Assembly (NCBI RefSeq): GCF_001921205.1
Contig: NZ_MSIE01000037.1
Location: 62,001 to 126,000, forward strand
DNA from: Actinophytocola xanthii
Lineage (GTDB): Bacteria; Actinomycetota; Actinomycetes; Mycobacteriales; Pseudonocardiaceae
Reading direction: 5' to 3'
Length of the DNA: 64,000 nucleotides
The position numbers and the translations under genes were made by a program. Positions 1 to 7,796 of this stretch are shown in pieces. Within the stretch, counting starts at the first letter, position 1. Every line of letters begins with the position of its first letter. Below the pieces are notes generated by a model, which had not been told where the DNA came from, ran no database searches, and saw nothing but the letters and a program-made list of their open reading frames with translations.

Positions 1-662
1 TGCGAGCCGAGGCCCTGGTCAAGTCGTTCGGTCGGACCAAGGCGCTGGACGGCGCGGGCATGGGCGTGCGGGCCGGCGAGATCGTGGCCGTGATGGGCCC
101 GTCCGGCTCCGGCAAGTCCACGCTGCTGCACTGCCTCGCCGGCATCATCACCCCGGACTCCGGCACGGTCACCTACGGCGGCCAGGACATCGCGACCATG
201 TCCGACACCGCGCGCAGCGCCCTGCGCCGGACGGAGTTCGGGTTCGTGTTCCAGTTCGGTCAGCTCGTGCCCGAGCTGACCTGTGTGGAGAACGTCGCCC
301 TGCCGCTGCGGCTCGGGGGCCGCAGGCGGCGCGAGGCCGAGGCGCTTGCCCGCGACTGGCTCGCCCGGCTGGAGGTCGGCGACGTCGCGAGCAACCGCCC
401 GGGGGAGGTGTCCGGTGGCCAGGGGCAGCGGGTCGCGGTGGCCCGCGCCCTGGTCACCGGGCCAAAGGTGATCTTCGCGGACGAGCCGACCGGGGCACTG
501 GACTCGTTCAACGGCGAGCACGTGATGCGGCTGCTGACCGAGGCCTCCCGGGAGACCGACGCCGCGGTCATCCTCGTGACGCACGAGCCGAGGGTCGCCG
601 CCTACTCCGACCGCGAGGTCGTCGTCCGCGACGGGCACACCAGGGCGGTGGAGTTCGCATGA
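1..662 (+). CDS. ABC transporter ATP-binding protein (5' end outside window)
   Basis: ATPase subunit that should power the FtsX-type permease encoded immediately downstream, probably a MacB/LolD-like efflux or lipid-handling pair at the cytoplasmic membrane. The frame is open from base 3, before the first ATG at 60, and reads a typical N-terminus (ALVKSFGRTKALDG), so the true start lies at or before the window edge. Visible motifs are Walker A (GPSGSGKST), a Q-loop (FQFGQ), the signature SGGQGQRVAVARA, Walker B (VIFADEPTGALD) and the H-loop (VTHEP). Its end overlaps the permease start by 4 bp (ATGA), so the two are cotranslated. The substrate cannot be told from sequence. Confidence 0.93.
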   Translation, partial: RAEALVKSFGRTKALDGAGMGVRAGEIVAVMGPSGSGKSTLLHCLAGIITPDSGTVTYGGQDIATMSDTARSALRRTEFGFVFQFGQLVPELTCVENVALPLRLGGRRRREAEALARDWLARLEVGDVASNRPGEVSGGQGQRVAVARALVTGPKVIFADEPTGALDSFNGEHVMRLLTEASRETDAAVILVTHEPRVAAYSDREVVVRDGHTRAVEFA

Positions 663-2986
663 GGGGGTGGACGAGCGACCTCATCCTGGGGATGCGGCTG
701 GCAGTCGGGGGCGGCCGCAGCTCCGTGACGAGGTTCGTGCTCAGCACCGTCGGCGTCGGCGTCGCTGTGGTCGTGCTGCTGGTCGGCGCGTCCGTCGGCA
801 CGATCGTGACCCAGCAGGACCAGCGGGACGATGCCGACACGGTCAGGTCGACCGAACCGGTCGACGGGGTGGACCCGCTGTACGTGGCGCGGTCGATCAG
901 CCAGTTCCAGGGCGAGTCGATCGAGTTGGCCTTCGTCCACGCGCAGGGGGAGAACCCGCCGCTGCCCCCCGGCATCGACGAGGTGCCGGCGCCGGGCGAG
1001 ATGGTGGCCTCGCAGGCCCTCGTCGGCCTGCTCGGCTCGCCCGACGGTGACCTCCTCCGCCCGCGGTTGCCCCAGGAACTGGTCGGAACCATCGGCCGGG
1101 AGATGGTGCCCGAGCCCGGGGACCTCATCGCCTACGTCGGTGCGGACGCGGAGCTCATCGGGGCCCCGGAAGCGGAGCGGGTCTACGAGTTCGGAGCGCA
1201 GTACGAGTCGAGTCCACCGGCGGTCGAGGCGATGCTGCTCGTCAACCTGGGTGCCGTGATCCTGCTCGTACCGGTGTTCATCTTCGTCGCCTCGGCCAGT
1301 CGCATCGCCGGAGCCGAGCGTGACCGGCGCCTGTCGGCACTGCGCCTGGTGGGTGTCGGAGCGGCGCAGGTCCGGCGGATCGCCGCGGCGGAGACGGCGA
1401 TCAGCGCGTTCGCCGGGCTCGTGGTCGGCAGCGCGGCCTTCCTCGTCCTGCGGGCGTTCGCCGAGGACATCGAGCTGCTCGGGCTGCGGGTGTACCGCGA
1501 GGACGTCGTGCCGAACCCGGTATTGGTGCTGGTGATCGTGGTGGCCATCCCGGCGCTGGCGGTGCTCACCGCGCTGGTCGCACTGCGCCGAACCATCATC
1601 GAGCCGCTCGGTGTGGTCCGGCGGGTCAAACCGGTGCGCCGCCAGGTGTGGTGGCGGCTCCTGCTGGTGGCTGCCGGGGTGGCGCTCCTGCTCACCGGTG
1701 GCGGCGGGTCACGCGGCTCGGACCAGTGGGCGATCGCCCTGTCGGCCGGGACGGCGCTGCTGCTGATCGGCGTGCCGGTGCTGCTCCCCTGGCTGGTGGA
1801 GGGGATCGCCGGCCGGATCTCGGGCGGGCCCTCGTCCTGGCAGCTCGCGGTCCGGCGGCTCCAGCTGGACAGCGGCACCTCGGCCAGGGTGGTCGGCGGC
1901 GTCGTGGTCGTCCTGGCCGGCGCGATCGCGTTGCAGACGACCCTGACCTCGGTCGAGGACGACATGGGCATCACGGCCGCCGCGGCCGGGCAGCCGCCGG
2001 AGCCGGTCATCGAGGTCAAACTGGTCGACCATGACATCGCCGACGAGGCGCTGGCCGAGGTCAGGGCGGTACCGGCGGTGCGCGAGGCGTACCTCCTGCG
2101 GGGGGTGGCGGCCTTCGAGCCGGGTGCGTCGGAGGGCAGCGGCACGCAGATCGTCGTGCTGGACTGCGCGGCGATGCGTGCGGCGGCCGGTGTCGAGGAG
2201 TGCGCCGACGGCGACGTCCTCACCGTGCCGGACGGCCGTTCGGTACCTCGCCCCGGAACGGAGCTCGAGTTCCGCCAGTACGAGTACTCCGACGAGCCGA
2301 CCGAGGAATCCGCCACCTTCGAGCGGCTCGGAACCTGGACGGTGCCGAACCGGATGCGCGAGGTGGACGGGAACGCGGAGCTCGACGAGATGGTGGCCTT
2401 CGCCGACCTGATCGCCACCCCTGGCGCCTTCGCCAGCCTGCCCCCGGCGGTGTACACCTCGCTGCGGGTGGATGCCGGCAACCCGACCTCCGACCAGCTC
2501 GAGCAACTCCGGAACTCGGTTGGCGAGTTCGGCTGGCGGGCCTACGTCTACTCGTACAACACCGTCGAGGACCTCCGTGCCGACCAGGCGGTGTTCCTCG
2601 CCGTCCGCAACGCCCTCTACGCCGCGTCGGTGTTCATCCTGCTGCTGGCCGGGGTGAGCCTGCTGGTCCTCGCGCTCGAACACATCCGAGAGCGGCGCCG
2701 TGCCCTGGCCATGCTGGTCGCCTCCGGGGTGCCGAGGGGGGTACTTGCCAGGTCGCTGCTCTGGCAGGTGGTGCTGCCGCTCGGGATCGGGGTGGTGGTC
2801 GCCGTGGGCACCGGCATCGGTCTCGGCGCGATGATCGTGCGGATCAGCGAGGAGCGCGTGGTCGTCGACTGGCTCGGCGTCGGCCTGCTGTCGGCCGGAG
2901 CGGCGCTGCTGTCGGTGCTGGTGACCGCGATGACGCTGCCGTTCCTGCGCGGCGCCACCCGGTTGACCTCGCTGCGGACCGAGTGA
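659..2986 (+). CDS. FtsX-like ABC transporter permease
   Basis: Membrane subunit of the ABC system with the ATPase before it. At 775 residues it fits the large actinobacterial FtsX-like permeases: one membrane segment near residues 25-48, an extracytoplasmic stretch, then an FtsX-type membrane block starting near residue 190 (LLVNLGAVILLVPVFIF). A second large extracytoplasmic region follows, then a C-terminal FtsX block (about 645-770) including the motif RRRALAMLVASGVPRG. The ATG lies inside the ATPase stop codon. The MacB-like architecture suggests mechanical transmission rather than a through-membrane substrate pathway. The substrate is unknown, though such pairs often export antimicrobials or lipids. 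Confidence 0.92.
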   Translation: MRGWTSDLILGMRLAVGGGRSSVTRFVLSTVGVGVAVVVLLVGASVGTIVTQQDQRDDADTVRSTEPVDGVDPLYVARSISQFQGESIELAFVHAQGENPPLPPGIDEVPAPGEMVASQALVGLLGSPDGDLLRPRLPQELVGTIGREMVPEPGDLIAYVGADAELIGAPEAERVYEFGAQYESSPPAVEAMLLVNLGAVILLVPVFIFVASASRIAGAERDRRLSALRLVGVGAAQVRRIAAAETAISAFAGLVVGSAAFLVLRAFAEDIELLGLRVYREDVVPNPVLVLVIVVAIPALAVLTALVALRRTIIEPLGVVRRVKPVRRQVWWRLLLVAAGVALLLTGGGGSRGSDQWAIALSAGTALLLIGVPVLLPWLVEGIAGRISGGPSSWQLAVRRLQLDSGTSARVVGGVVVVLAGAIALQTTLTSVEDDMGITAAAAGQPPEPVIEVKLVDHDIADEALAEVRAVPAVREAYLLRGVAAFEPGASEGSGTQIVVLDCAAMRAAAGVEECADGDVLTVPDGRSVPRPGTELEFRQYEYSDEPTEESATFERLGTWTVPNRMREVDGNAELDEMVAFADLIATPGAFASLPPAVYTSLRVDAGNPTSDQLEQLRNSVGEFGWRAYVYSYNTVEDLRADQAVFLAVRNALYAASVFILLLAGVSLLVLALEHIRERRRALAMLVASGVPRGVLARSLLWQVVLPLGIGVVVAVGTGIGLGAMIVRISEERVVVDWLGVGLLSAGAALLSVLVTAMTLPFLRGATRLTSLRTE

Positions 2987-2988
2987 GG

Positions 2989-3007
2989 GGCCTGGTATGA
3001 CCAGGCC
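2989..3007. promoter_or_regulatory. Perfect palindrome with embedded -10-like box
   Basis: GGCCTGGT and ACCAGGCC form perfect 8-bp arms around a 3-bp centre, between the permease stop and the ATG at 3008. The box TATGAC (2996-3001) sits 6 nt before that ATG, as in leaderless promoters. It could be an operator over the promoter or a short terminator stem after the permease; sequence alone does not decide. Confidence 0.5.
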
Positions 3008-3328
3008 ATGATCGCACGCATGTGGCGGGGCTGGGCCCCGGTCGAGACGGCGGAGAGCTACCGGCGGCACTACGAGTCGGAGGTGGCCGACCATCTCGCC
3101 GGGGTTCCCGGCTTCCGCGGCGCCCGGCTGCTGAGCCGGACCGACGGGGACGAGGTGGCGTTCACCTCGCTCACGTTCTTCGAGAGCATGGACGCGGTGG
3201 CCGGCTTCGCCGGGGCGGAGCCGGGTCGCGCCGTGGTCGAGGAGGCGGCCCGCGCCGTCCTGTCCCGCTGGGACGAGGAGGTGACCCACCACGAGGTGGC
3301 CGTCGACCTCCAGCAGCGGCTCAGCTAG
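3008..3328 (+). CDS. Small dimeric alpha/beta-barrel (antibiotic-biosynthesis-monooxygenase-like) protein
   Basis: A 106-residue protein of the size and pattern of ABM/ferredoxin-like-fold proteins: an N-terminal strand (MIARMWRGWAP), a helix with the Y-x3-H-Y pattern often seen in this group, a central strand (VAFTSLTFFESMDAVAGF), then a second helix. The family includes small oxygenases and many proteins of unknown activity, and no catalytic residues can be assigned here. The ATG follows the palindrome directly, with no obvious Shine-Dalgarno sequence. Its last 8 bp overlap the end of the convergent regulator gene. The fold is fairly likely, the function unknown. Confidence 0.8.
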   Translation: MIARMWRGWAPVETAESYRRHYESEVADHLAGVPGFRGARLLSRTDGDEVAFTSLTFFESMDAVAGFAGAEPGRAVVEEAARAVLSRWDEEVTHHEVAVDLQQRLS

Positions 3329-5166
3329 CGGGTGCCTGGAGCCGGCGCAGGCGCAGGGCGATCTGGACCTCCAGCGCCCGCTCCGGGCTCTGCCAGTCCT
3401 CGCCGAGCAGGGCCGAGATCCGCTCGAGCCGCTGGACGACGGTGTTCACGTGGACGTGCAGCTCGGCCCTGGCCCGGGTGAGGTTGGCGCCGCAGTCGAA
3501 GTAGGCGCGCAGCGTGCGGACCAGGTCGGTACCCCGGCGCGCGTCGTAGTCGAGGACCGGCCCCAGGACCGAGCGCACGTACCCGGCGAGGTCGGTCCGG
3601 TCCCCGACCAACTGCCCGACGAACCCGAGGTCGGCCGGCGAGGGCTCCGGTCCCCGGCCGGCCCAGCGCCAGCAGGGTCCGAACGCAGCGCGCGGCCTCC
3701 TCCGCGGCGGCCGCCACCGCCGCCGGACCCGAGGCTGGCCCGGACCCGCCGACGGTCACCGGCGCGCCGACCGCCGCGGTCAGCTCCCCGGCCAGGCCGG
3801 CGGCGAGCGCAGGCGATCCGTCCACCAGCAGCACCACCTGGTCGGCGTGCAGGCCCACCAGGGCCGCGTGCCGGGCACACGCCGCCGCCAGCCGGCGCCG
3901 CGGGACGCCGTCGCTCGCCGCGACCAGCACGGCGTGCGGGGTGGTCAGGTCGATCCCCAGCCGGCGACCCCTGGCGAGCAGGGCCGCCGGGTTGCGGTGC
4001 GGCGCGGTGAGCAGGTCGGCCAGCAGCTCCCCGCGCACCTCGTCCTCGGCCGCCGCGACCGAGCGCCGCAGCAACAGCAGGAGCGCGGCCACCACCGCGG
4101 CCCGCTCGAACAGCCGCCGGTCGGCCTCGCCGAGGCTCGGCCGGCCGCCGAGCACCAGGCAGCCCAGCAGCTCCGGCCCGGCGACCACCGCGCACACCCA
4201 CTCCTCGTCCGACCGCACGGCCCGGCCGGAGGACCGCGAGCTGGCGACGGCGGACCCGGGCAGGCGCACCGGGTCCCGGCCGACCCTGGCCAGCTCCCCG
4301 CCGGCGTCGTCCAGCAGCACGATCCCGCCGTTCAGCACGGCGGCCACCTCGGCGGTCAGCTCGACGAGGTCCCCGCCGCGCAGCACCAGCTCCATCAGCC
4401 GGTCGTGGGCGTCCTCACCTCGGCGCATCTCCTCGTTGTGCCCGGTGATCGTCTCGTTGGCGCGGCGGGTCTCGGCGAGCAGCTGCGCGTTGTCAATGGC
4501 GATCGCGGCATGGTCGGCCAGCGAGGACAGCAGCGCGACCTCCGAGGCGGGGAACTCGCGCCGCGCCCGGTCCGCCGCGAACAACACCCCGATCACCGTC
4601 CCGCCCAGCGACAGCGGCACCCCGAGGATCCCCACCATGTGCTCGGCCGCCACCGCCTCGTCGATCGCGGGGGTGTGGTCGAACCGGGGGTCGGACAGGT
4701 AGTCCGCGCTCGCGTAGGGATGGGCGGTCTGGGCCACCAGGCCGCCGAGCCCTTCCCCGTGCCCGATCCGCAGCCGGGGCAGCAGGGAGGACACCGACCC
4801 GTCGGTCACCCGCATGTAGGTGGTGCCCGCCCGCTCGTCGTTCAGGCTCAGGTAGGACAGGTCGGCCGCCAGCAGCTGCCGGGCCCGCCGCACGATCGAC
4901 TGCAGCACCTCGTCGAGGTCACGCAGCTTGGACAGGTCGCGGGCGGTGTCGAACAGGGCGGTCAGCTCGGCCTCGCGGCGGCGGTGTTCGCGGAGGGTGC
5001 GATGGATCCGCAGCGCGACCTCCACCGCCTCCACCAGGCCCGGCCGCTCCGCCGGCGGCAGGTCGCGGCCCTCGACTGCCACCTGTGCCAGCCGCTCGCC
5101 GCTCGCGCCCTCGGCGAGCAGGTCGAGCAGCCGACGTGCCGCGTCGGTCGCCTCCACGCGGGTCAT
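3321..5166 (-). CDS. GAF-domain PucR/CdaR-type transcriptional regulator, apparent frameshift
   Basis: Regulator probably controlling the adjacent 3-hydroxybutyrate catabolism locus. From the ATG at 5166: an N-terminal helical region, a GAF domain at about residues 75-230 (ending near ADHAAIAIDNAQLLAETRR), a middle domain, and a C-terminal PucR-type helix-turn-helix (NLTRARAELHVHVNTVVQRLERI). The HTH lies in a different frame. Reading passes from LLALGRPG in the first frame to PSPADLGFVGQL in the frame one base further on, somewhere within about 3635-3665, in a GC-rich run (gggccggccgggga). Without the shift the protein loses its DNA-binding domain. This is either a true inactivating indel or a base-calling error. 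The full product would be about 614 residues. Confidence 0.8.
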
Positions 5167-5170
5167 CGTG

Positions 5171-5290
5171 TCACTCGCCGGCGCCAGCCGGGAACGTCGA
5201 GGAGGTCACCACGGGCTCCTCCAGCTCCGAGCCCCGGGTCTCGCCGGCCACGACCACGGCGAGCACGGTGGTCCGGGCCGGCCCTGGAGA
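5171..5290 (-). pseudogene. Possible remnant of an MFS transporter C-terminus
   Basis: The 180 bp between the dehydrogenase and the regulator holds, on the reverse strand, a frame ending TVLAVVVAGETRGSELEE and a short tail, with a stop at 5171-5173, four bases before the regulator's ATG. A hydrophobic strand followed by ETRG.xLE is typical of the last membrane segment and cytoplasmic tail of MFS metabolite/H+ symporters. An MFS permease in this position, between 3-hydroxybutyrate dehydrogenase and a PucR regulator, is from recall a common actinobacterial arrangement. No start or upstream transporter domain remains. I infer a deletion remnant; the stretch is short, so coincidence is possible. 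Confidence 0.4.
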
Positions 5291-5347
5291 CCTGGTCCGG
5301 CGCGGGCAGGACGCCTGTCCTCGCTGACCGGCCGGGAGAAGGTCTGG

Positions 5348-6112
5348 TCAGGTCGCGGTCCAGCCGCCGTCCAGGGGGAGCGACGCGCCGGTCAGCGAGC
5401 TCGCGTGGTCGCCGCAGAGCCAGAGCACGAGCGCGGCGACCTCGGCCGGCTCGACCAGGCGCTTGACCGGCGAGCGATCCAGCAACACCTTCTCGACGAC
5501 CTCCTCCCGGTCCAGGCCGTGCGCCCTGGACTGCGCCTCGATCTGGTTCTCGACCAGGGGCGTGCGCACGTAGCCCGGGTTGACGCAGTTGCTGGTCACG
5601 CCGTGGGCGGCGCCCTCGATGGCGGTGACCTTGGACAGCCCTTCCAGCCCGTGCTTCGCGCTCACGTACGCCGCCTTGAAGGCGCTCGCCCGCAGCCCGT
5701 GCGCGCTGGAGACGTTCACGACCCGACCCCACCCCCGCGCGTACATGTGCGGCAGGCAGCGCCGCACGAGCAGGAACGGCGCGGTCACCATCACCTGCTG
5801 GATCAGCGTGAACACCTCGGGCGGGAACTCGTGCAGGGGCGCGACGTGCTGCAGACCGGCGTTGTTGACCAGGACGTCGACCTCGGTCGGCAGGGTCTCG
5901 ACCGCGGCGGCGTCGCTCAGGTCGACGACGTGCGCCTGCCCGCCGAGCAGCCCGGCGACCTCCTTCGCCGAGTCGCCGTCCCGGTCCACGACGTGCACCA
6001 GCGCCCCCGCGCCCGCGAGGACGTGCGCGCACGCCCGGCCGATGCCGCTGCCGGCGCCGGTGACCAGGGCGCTGCGCCCCGCGAGGTCGATGTGAGCTGC
6101 GCCACCATCCAT
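5348..6112 (-). CDS. 3-hydroxybutyrate dehydrogenase (SDR family)
   Basis: NAD-dependent short-chain dehydrogenase of 254 residues, expected to interconvert 3-hydroxybutyrate and acetoacetate in the cytoplasm. The cofactor motif TGAGSGIG is at residues 18-25, followed by NNAG, the catalytic Ser in NVSSAHG, and the YxxxK pair in AAYVSAKHG. The stretch NPGYVRTPLVENQIEAQ and the C-terminal GASLPLDGGW match 3-hydroxybutyrate dehydrogenases better than generic SDRs. The start is the ATG at 6112, preceded by a leaderless-type -10 box. Its usual transporter partner appears reduced to a remnant and its regulator is frameshifted, so the pathway here may be decaying although this gene is intact. Confidence 0.9.
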   Translation of the reverse strand: MDGGAAHIDLAGRSALVTGAGSGIGRACAHVLAGAGALVHVVDRDGDSAKEVAGLLGGQAHVVDLSDAAAVETLPTEVDVLVNNAGLQHVAPLHEFPPEVFTLIQQVMVTAPFLLVRRCLPHMYARGWGRVVNVSSAHGLRASAFKAAYVSAKHGLEGLSKVTAIEGAAHGVTSNCVNPGYVRTPLVENQIEAQSRAHGLDREEVVEKVLLDRSPVKRLVEPAEVAALVLWLCGDHASSLTGASLPLDGGWTAT

Positions 6113-6119
6113 ACGGGTA

Positions 6120-6125
6120 ACGCTA
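6120..6125 (-). promoter_or_regulatory. Leaderless-type -10 box for the dehydrogenase
   Basis: On the reverse strand TAGCGT lies 7 nt before the ATG at 6112, the spacing expected if transcription starts at the start codon. Confidence 0.5.
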
Positions 6126-6224
6126 GGTGCACCCAGCGCGTCCGACCATGGTTGACTTCACCACAGCACGACGCCGGCCGCTGGTGGCGGCGGACATGTG
6201 TGGCCGCCCACGTGCCGGCTTGCG

Positions 6225-6230
6225 TAATGT
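6225..6230 (+). promoter_or_regulatory. Leaderless-type -10 box for the zinc-ribbon gene
   Basis: TAATGT lies 7 nt before the GTG at 6238. No purine-rich ribosome binding site separates them, which supports this GTG as both transcription and translation start. Confidence 0.55.
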
Positions 6231-6237
6231 TGCATGT

Positions 6238-6576
6238 GTGATTTGCCCGAAGTGTCAGAACACATTGCGCACGGTGGACCGCCAAGGCATCCACATCGAC
6301 CAGTGCGACGGCTGTCGCGGGATCTTCCTGGACCGGGGGGAGTTGGAATCGATCCTGAACGCGGAGCGCCAGTACAGCGCCCAGGCCGCTCCGCCGCCGT
6401 ACCAGCCCGGCCCCGGTTCCGTGCCCCCGCCGCCGCCACCGCAGCCCGGCGGCTACTACCGGGACTCGCCCCGCGGCTACGGCTACTCCGACTCGCCCCG
6501 GGGGTACCACGGCGGCCACCACGGCGGCCACCACCCCCACCGGCGCAAGAGCTTCCTGGAGCAGTTGTTCGACTGA
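6238..6576 (+). CDS. TFIIB-type zinc-ribbon protein
   Basis: A 112-residue protein with an N-terminal zf-TFIIB ribbon: C3-x2-C6 (CPKC) and C23-x2-C26 (CDGC), followed by the family hallmark RGIFLDRGELE. After residue 45 it becomes a low-complexity tail rich in Pro, Gly and Tyr, then His-rich (HGGHHGGHHPH), ending in the amphipathic KSFLEQLFD. The frame extends upstream to 6127, but GTG 6238 gives the canonical family start (MICPKC) and has a -10 box directly before it. The family binds zinc and may bind nucleic acid or proteins; its role is unknown. The His-rich tail could bind additional metal. Confidence 0.88.
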   Translation: MICPKCQNTLRTVDRQGIHIDQCDGCRGIFLDRGELESILNAERQYSAQAAPPPYQPGPGSVPPPPPPQPGGYYRDSPRGYGYSDSPRGYHGGHHGGHHPHRRKSFLEQLFD

Positions 6577-6592
6577 TCCCCCTGCCGCGCAC

Positions 6593-7228
6593 ATGAATCC
6601 CATGATCTGTGCCGGCTGCGGGGTGTGGACCGACGAACCGCGGGTGGAAACCGACGGCCCCGGAGCGGTTCTCGTGTGCCTGTCCTGTGGGCACCGAGAA
6701 CCGTTCCGGCGTCTCCCGCTGTTCGCGCTGACCGGACCGAGCGGCACCGGCAAGACGACCGTCGGCCGGGTGCTCGTCGAGCGGCTCAGCGACCGGTGCG
6801 TGGTGGTGGAGCAGGACCTGCTGTGGGTTGGCGCGCTGCGCGACCCCAGCGGTGACTCCCCCGCGTTCCGGCAGACCTGGTTGCGCCTCGCCGCCAGCCT
6901 CCAGCAGAACGGCCGCCCGGTCGTGCTGTGCGGCACGGTCGCGCCGCCGCAGTTCGAGTACTGGCCCGAGCGGGTCCTGTTCGCCGACATCCACTATCTG
7001 GCGCTGACGTGTGCCCCCGAGGTCCTGCGGGCGCGCCTGCGGGCGCGGCCGGCCTGGCGCGGCTGGGACCACCGCCGCATCGAGGAGATGCTCGAGTTCA
7101 ACGAGTGGGTGCGGGTCCAGGCGTCCCGGACGGTGCCGCCGATGGGCTTGCTCGACACCACGCGGAGCACGGTCGACCAGACCGCCGACGTGGTCGAGAA
7201 CTGGGTCCGCGGGCTCCTCGCCGTGTGA
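6593..7228 (+). CDS. P-loop kinase-like NTPase with N-terminal zinc ribbon
   Basis: A 211-residue protein with a Cys4 ribbon at its N-terminus (C6-x2-C9 and C29-x2-C32) fused to a nucleotide-kinase-like P-loop domain. Walker A, GPSGTGKTT, is at residues 48-56, followed by VVVEQDLLW and a lid-like region near residue 145 (RARLRARPAWRGWDHRRIEEM). It follows the zf-TFIIB gene by 16 bp, so the two zinc-ribbon genes are probably cotranscribed. An alternative start is ATG 6602. The domain resembles adenylate/shikimate/gluconate-kinase-like enzymes, but the substrate is not recognisable. The zinc ribbon suggests docking to protein or nucleic acid. Confidence 0.82.
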   Translation: MNPMICAGCGVWTDEPRVETDGPGAVLVCLSCGHREPFRRLPLFALTGPSGTGKTTVGRVLVERLSDRCVVVEQDLLWVGALRDPSGDSPAFRQTWLRLAASLQQNGRPVVLCGTVAPPQFEYWPERVLFADIHYLALTCAPEVLRARLRARPAWRGWDHRRIEEMLEFNEWVRVQASRTVPPMGLLDTTRSTVDQTADVVENWVRGLLAV

Positions 7229-7248
7229 CCGGACCCACCGGGTCGCTG

Positions 7249-7289
7249 CAAGCAGTGCGCTTGCAACTGCTAGCACTCCTGCGTACCGT
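7249..7289 (+). promoter_or_regulatory. Promoter and probable operator of the XRE-hbhA operon
   Basis: A -35 box TTGCAA (7261-7266) and -10 box TACCGT (7284-7289) are spaced by 17 bp. Across the -35 lies a dyad, CAAGCAGT (7249-7256), 9 bp, ACTGCTAG (7266-7273), with 7 of 8 positions matching and the inner 6 bp perfect. Its position suggests repression by the XRE protein encoded directly downstream. Confidence 0.6.
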
Positions 7290-7317
7290 CAATGGTGTCG
7301 CGAGGAGGTGACCAACC

Positions 7318-7791
7318 GTGGACGAGCAGGCCGATCGGCCGATCGACCAGGCGATCGAGCAGGTCACCGGGAAGGTCGCCCACCTCGGACGGGACATTGG
7401 CGAGTACATCAGGCAGCAGCGCAACTCGGCGAAGATCTCCCTCCGCCAGCTGTCGAAGCTCGCCGGGGTGTCGAACCCGTACCTCAGCCAGATCGAGCGG
7501 GGCCTGCGGAAGCCGTCCGCGGAGATCCTCCAGCAGATCGCCCGGGGCCTGCGGATCTCGGCCGAGGCGCTGTACGTCCAGGCCGGCATCCTCGACATCG
7601 CGGCGGGCGGGCCGGTCGTCGACGCGGTCCGGGCCGACGACGCCCTCACCGAGCGACAGAAGCAGGTCCTGCTCGACGTGTACGAGTCATTCCGCCGGGA
7701 GAACGCGGCGCAGAGCCCAGCACGATCCACAGTGGAGGGGTCCGGTGTGGATGGTGAGGTCGAGCCGAACGGGCCCCGATACGAGGAGTGA
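7318..7791 (+). CDS. XRE-family helix-turn-helix regulator (Rv0474-like)
   Basis: A 157-residue DNA-binding protein. After a 25-residue lead, an HTH_3 domain covers about residues 27-82 (IRQQRNSAKISLRQLSKLAG, then SNPYLSQIERGLRKPSAEIL). A helical region and an acidic tail follow. It starts at a GTG preceded by a strong AGGAGGTG ribosome binding site at 7303-7310, and ends 5 bp before the HbhA-like gene, so both form one operon as in the mycobacterial Rv0474-Rv0475 pair. Autoregulation through the upstream dyad is likely. The inducing signal is unknown. Confidence 0.9.
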   Translation: MDEQADRPIDQAIEQVTGKVAHLGRDIGEYIRQQRNSAKISLRQLSKLAGVSNPYLSQIERGLRKPSAEILQQIARGLRISAEALYVQAGILDIAAGGPVVDAVRADDALTERQKQVLLDVYESFRRENAAQSPARSTVEGSGVDGEVEPNGPRYEE

Positions 7792-7796
7792 GACAG

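Noticed and set aside
3847-5466. Forward frame of 539 codons opposite the PucR-type regulator
   Set aside because: His/Arg/Gln-rich shadow; the reverse strand has clear GAF and HTH domains.
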